NCBI GenBank assembly: GCA_020249025.1
Contig: JADCGM010000410.1
Coordinates: 1 to 14,320 of the forward strand
Length of the DNA: 14,320 nt
Direction of reading: 5' to 3'
From: Alphaproteobacteria bacterium
Lineage (GTDB): Bacteria > Pseudomonadota > Alphaproteobacteria > Sphingomonadales > Sphingomonadaceae
The notes under the pieces are model-generated. The model had not been told where the DNA came from and searched no databases. It saw only the letters and a list, made by a program, of their open reading frames with translations. This document shows, piece after piece, positions 11,892 to 14,320 of the stretch (position 1 is the stretch's first letter; each line of letters opens with the position of its first letter). Made by a program: the position numbers and the translations under genes.

Positions 11892-12563
11892 ATGCGCATG
11901 ATCCGGCTTCTGGCCACCGCGGCTGCAATCGTCGCAGCGCCGGCCTTCGCGGCGGTGACGCCGACCCAGACGCTGTCGTTCGGGCCGAACAACACCAACT
12001 GGTCGACGACGTTCAACTTCGACAAGTTCGACACCAATCTCGGCACGCTGCAGGCGATCAACATCACCTTGAACGGCACGGTGCTGGGCAGCATCCAGTT
12101 CGAGAACCTCGGCAGCCCCGGGACGGTCAACACGAGCCTGTCGGCAACGATCGCGCTGGCGAACGGCGTCAACCCGATCGTCGTCACGCTGCCGGCGGCG
12201 AGCTTCACCGACACCGCGACCAGCTTCGACGGCACCATCGATTTCGACGGGACCTCGGGCAGCACCCGCTCCGGCATCTCGAGCAGCGCCGCGAACTCGG
12301 TCACGCTGACCTCCGCGCCGGCCTTCGCGCTGTTCTCGGGCCTGGGCCAGATCCCGCTGACGCTCTCGGCGATGGCGACGTCGTCCGGCAACGGCGGCGG
12401 CAACCTGCTGACGCTGTTCAACACGCAGGCCAGCGGCAGCGCCTCGCTCTACTACACCTACCAGAGCAGCGGCCCCGGCCCGGTGCCGGAGCCGGGCATG
12501 CTCGGCCTGCTCGGCCTCGGCCTCGTCGGCCTTGTCGCCGCGCGCCGCCGCAAGACGGCCTGA
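11892..12563 (+). CDS. PEP-CTERM sorting-signal protein with choice-of-anchor-E-like domain
   Basis: A 223-residue exported protein. Residues 1-20 are a classical signal peptide ending AFA, with cleavage expected before AVTP. The mature part, TQTLSFGP...FDKFDTNLGTLQAINITLNGTV...FENLG, resembles the choice-of-anchor E domain. The C-terminus has VPEP (198-201), a Gly/Leu-rich membrane segment and the basic tail ARRRKTA. This is the PEP-CTERM signal that an exosortase recognises and cleaves during export to the surface or extracellular matrix, usually in exopolysaccharide producers. The start at 11892 has GAGGGG eight bases upstream and begins the signal peptide directly. An in-frame ATG at 11865 abuts its G run and would add a useless N-terminal extension. 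It is controlled by a sigma-54 promoter and followed by a strong terminator, so it is monocistronic. Exosortase is not in the window. Confidence 0.93.
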   Translation: MRMIRLLATAAAIVAAPAFAAVTPTQTLSFGPNNTNWSTTFNFDKFDTNLGTLQAINITLNGTVLGSIQFENLGSPGTVNTSLSATIALANGVNPIVVTLPAASFTDTATSFDGTIDFDGTSGSTRSGISSSAANSVTLTSAPAFALFSGLGQIPLTLSAMATSSGNGGGNLLTLFNTQASGSASLYYTYQSSGPGPVPEPGMLGLLGLGLVGLVAARRRKTA

Positions 12564-12587
12564 GCGACACAGCCTTCGTCACGCCAG

Positions 12588-12617
12588 ACGGGCGGGCCGG
12601 CAACGGCTCGCCCGTTT
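12588..12617 (+). terminator. Intrinsic terminator after the PEP-CTERM gene
   Basis: An 11-bp stem ACGGGCGGGCC/GGCTCGCCCGT with one G-T pair and a GGCAAC loop is followed by TT. It begins 25 bases after the PEP-CTERM stop codon and isolates that gene from lepA. Confidence 0.8.
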
Positions 12618-12620
12618 CGC

Positions 12621-12649
12621 TTGGCGGGAACCCCAGCCTCCTCTATCAG
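12621..12649 (+). promoter_or_regulatory. Probable lepA promoter, giving a near-leaderless transcript
   Basis: TTGGCG (12621-12626), a 17-base spacer and TATCAG (12644-12649) form a plausible sigma-70 promoter. The predicted start at about 12656 is only one or two bases before the lepA ATG at 12658, and no ribosome binding site is visible upstream. Confidence 0.5.
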
Positions 12650-12657
12650 CGCGGGCC

Positions 12658-14320
<1,663 letters not shown>

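Noticed and set aside
10000..11901. Plus-strand 633-codon frame spanning tRNA-Pro and fprA
   Set aside because: It crosses a tRNA and a terminator and is antisense to an unmistakable ferredoxin reductase.
10304..12424. Minus-strand 706-codon frame over fprA and the PEP-CTERM gene
   Set aside because: Out-of-frame reading of fprA joined to antisense of the PEP-CTERM gene; no coherent protein.

Overview
The window is GC-rich, densely coding DNA from an alphaproteobacterium, most likely a sphingomonad. This rests on the rpmJ type, the tRNA-Arg body sequence, the very high third-position GC and the mix of families; no 16S or other decisive marker is present. Most of it is ordinary chromosome. 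A roughly 1.5 kb accessory patch (about 1050-2515) sits near the left end.

Layout. 1-815: a HAD-like phosphatase (partial) translationally coupled behind the 41-residue ribosomal protein bL36 (rpmJ), which has its own promoter. 816-1051: lower-GC spacer with no gene I can support. 1052-1125: an arginine-type tRNA body with an abnormal anticodon arm. 1169-2513: accessory patch with a HARE-HTH winged-helix protein, a decayed small gene (lost start, internal stop), an unknown 73-residue protein, and a promoter framed by a perfect 9-bp inverted repeat. 2591-3361: a PPP-type metallophosphatase. 3358-8942: a galactoside module, made of a vSGLT-like sodium/sugar symporter diverging from an overlapping GH36 alpha-galactosidase / GH42 beta-galactosidase pair. 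8939-9490: a small membrane protein. 9677-10186: a protein resembling alkyltransferase-like (ATL) proteins. Then come a tRNA-Pro(CGG), an adrenodoxin-reductase-type ferredoxin-NADP reductase, a PEP-CTERM exported protein with a strong sigma-54 promoter, and lepA, which runs off the right edge.

How the genes fit together. The symporter keeps the sugar-contacting residues known from Vibrio vSGLT. Both glycosidases lack signal peptides, so the inferred scheme is uptake of galactose or galactosides followed by cytoplasmic removal of alpha- and beta-linked galactose. No regulator or galactose-catabolic gene is in view. The PEP-CTERM gene carries a near-consensus -24/-12 element and an upstream 9-bp inverted repeat. 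That matches the RpoN/PrsR-type control described for PEP-CTERM genes in other bacteria; neither the activator nor the exosortase is in the window.

I did not find a convincing, complete new system. The items most worth following up are the apparently inverted anticodon arm of the tRNA-Arg-like gene, the sigma-54/inverted-repeat promoter of the PEP-CTERM gene, the PWWR variant of the MGMT/ATL active-site motif, and the degraded small gene in the accessory patch.
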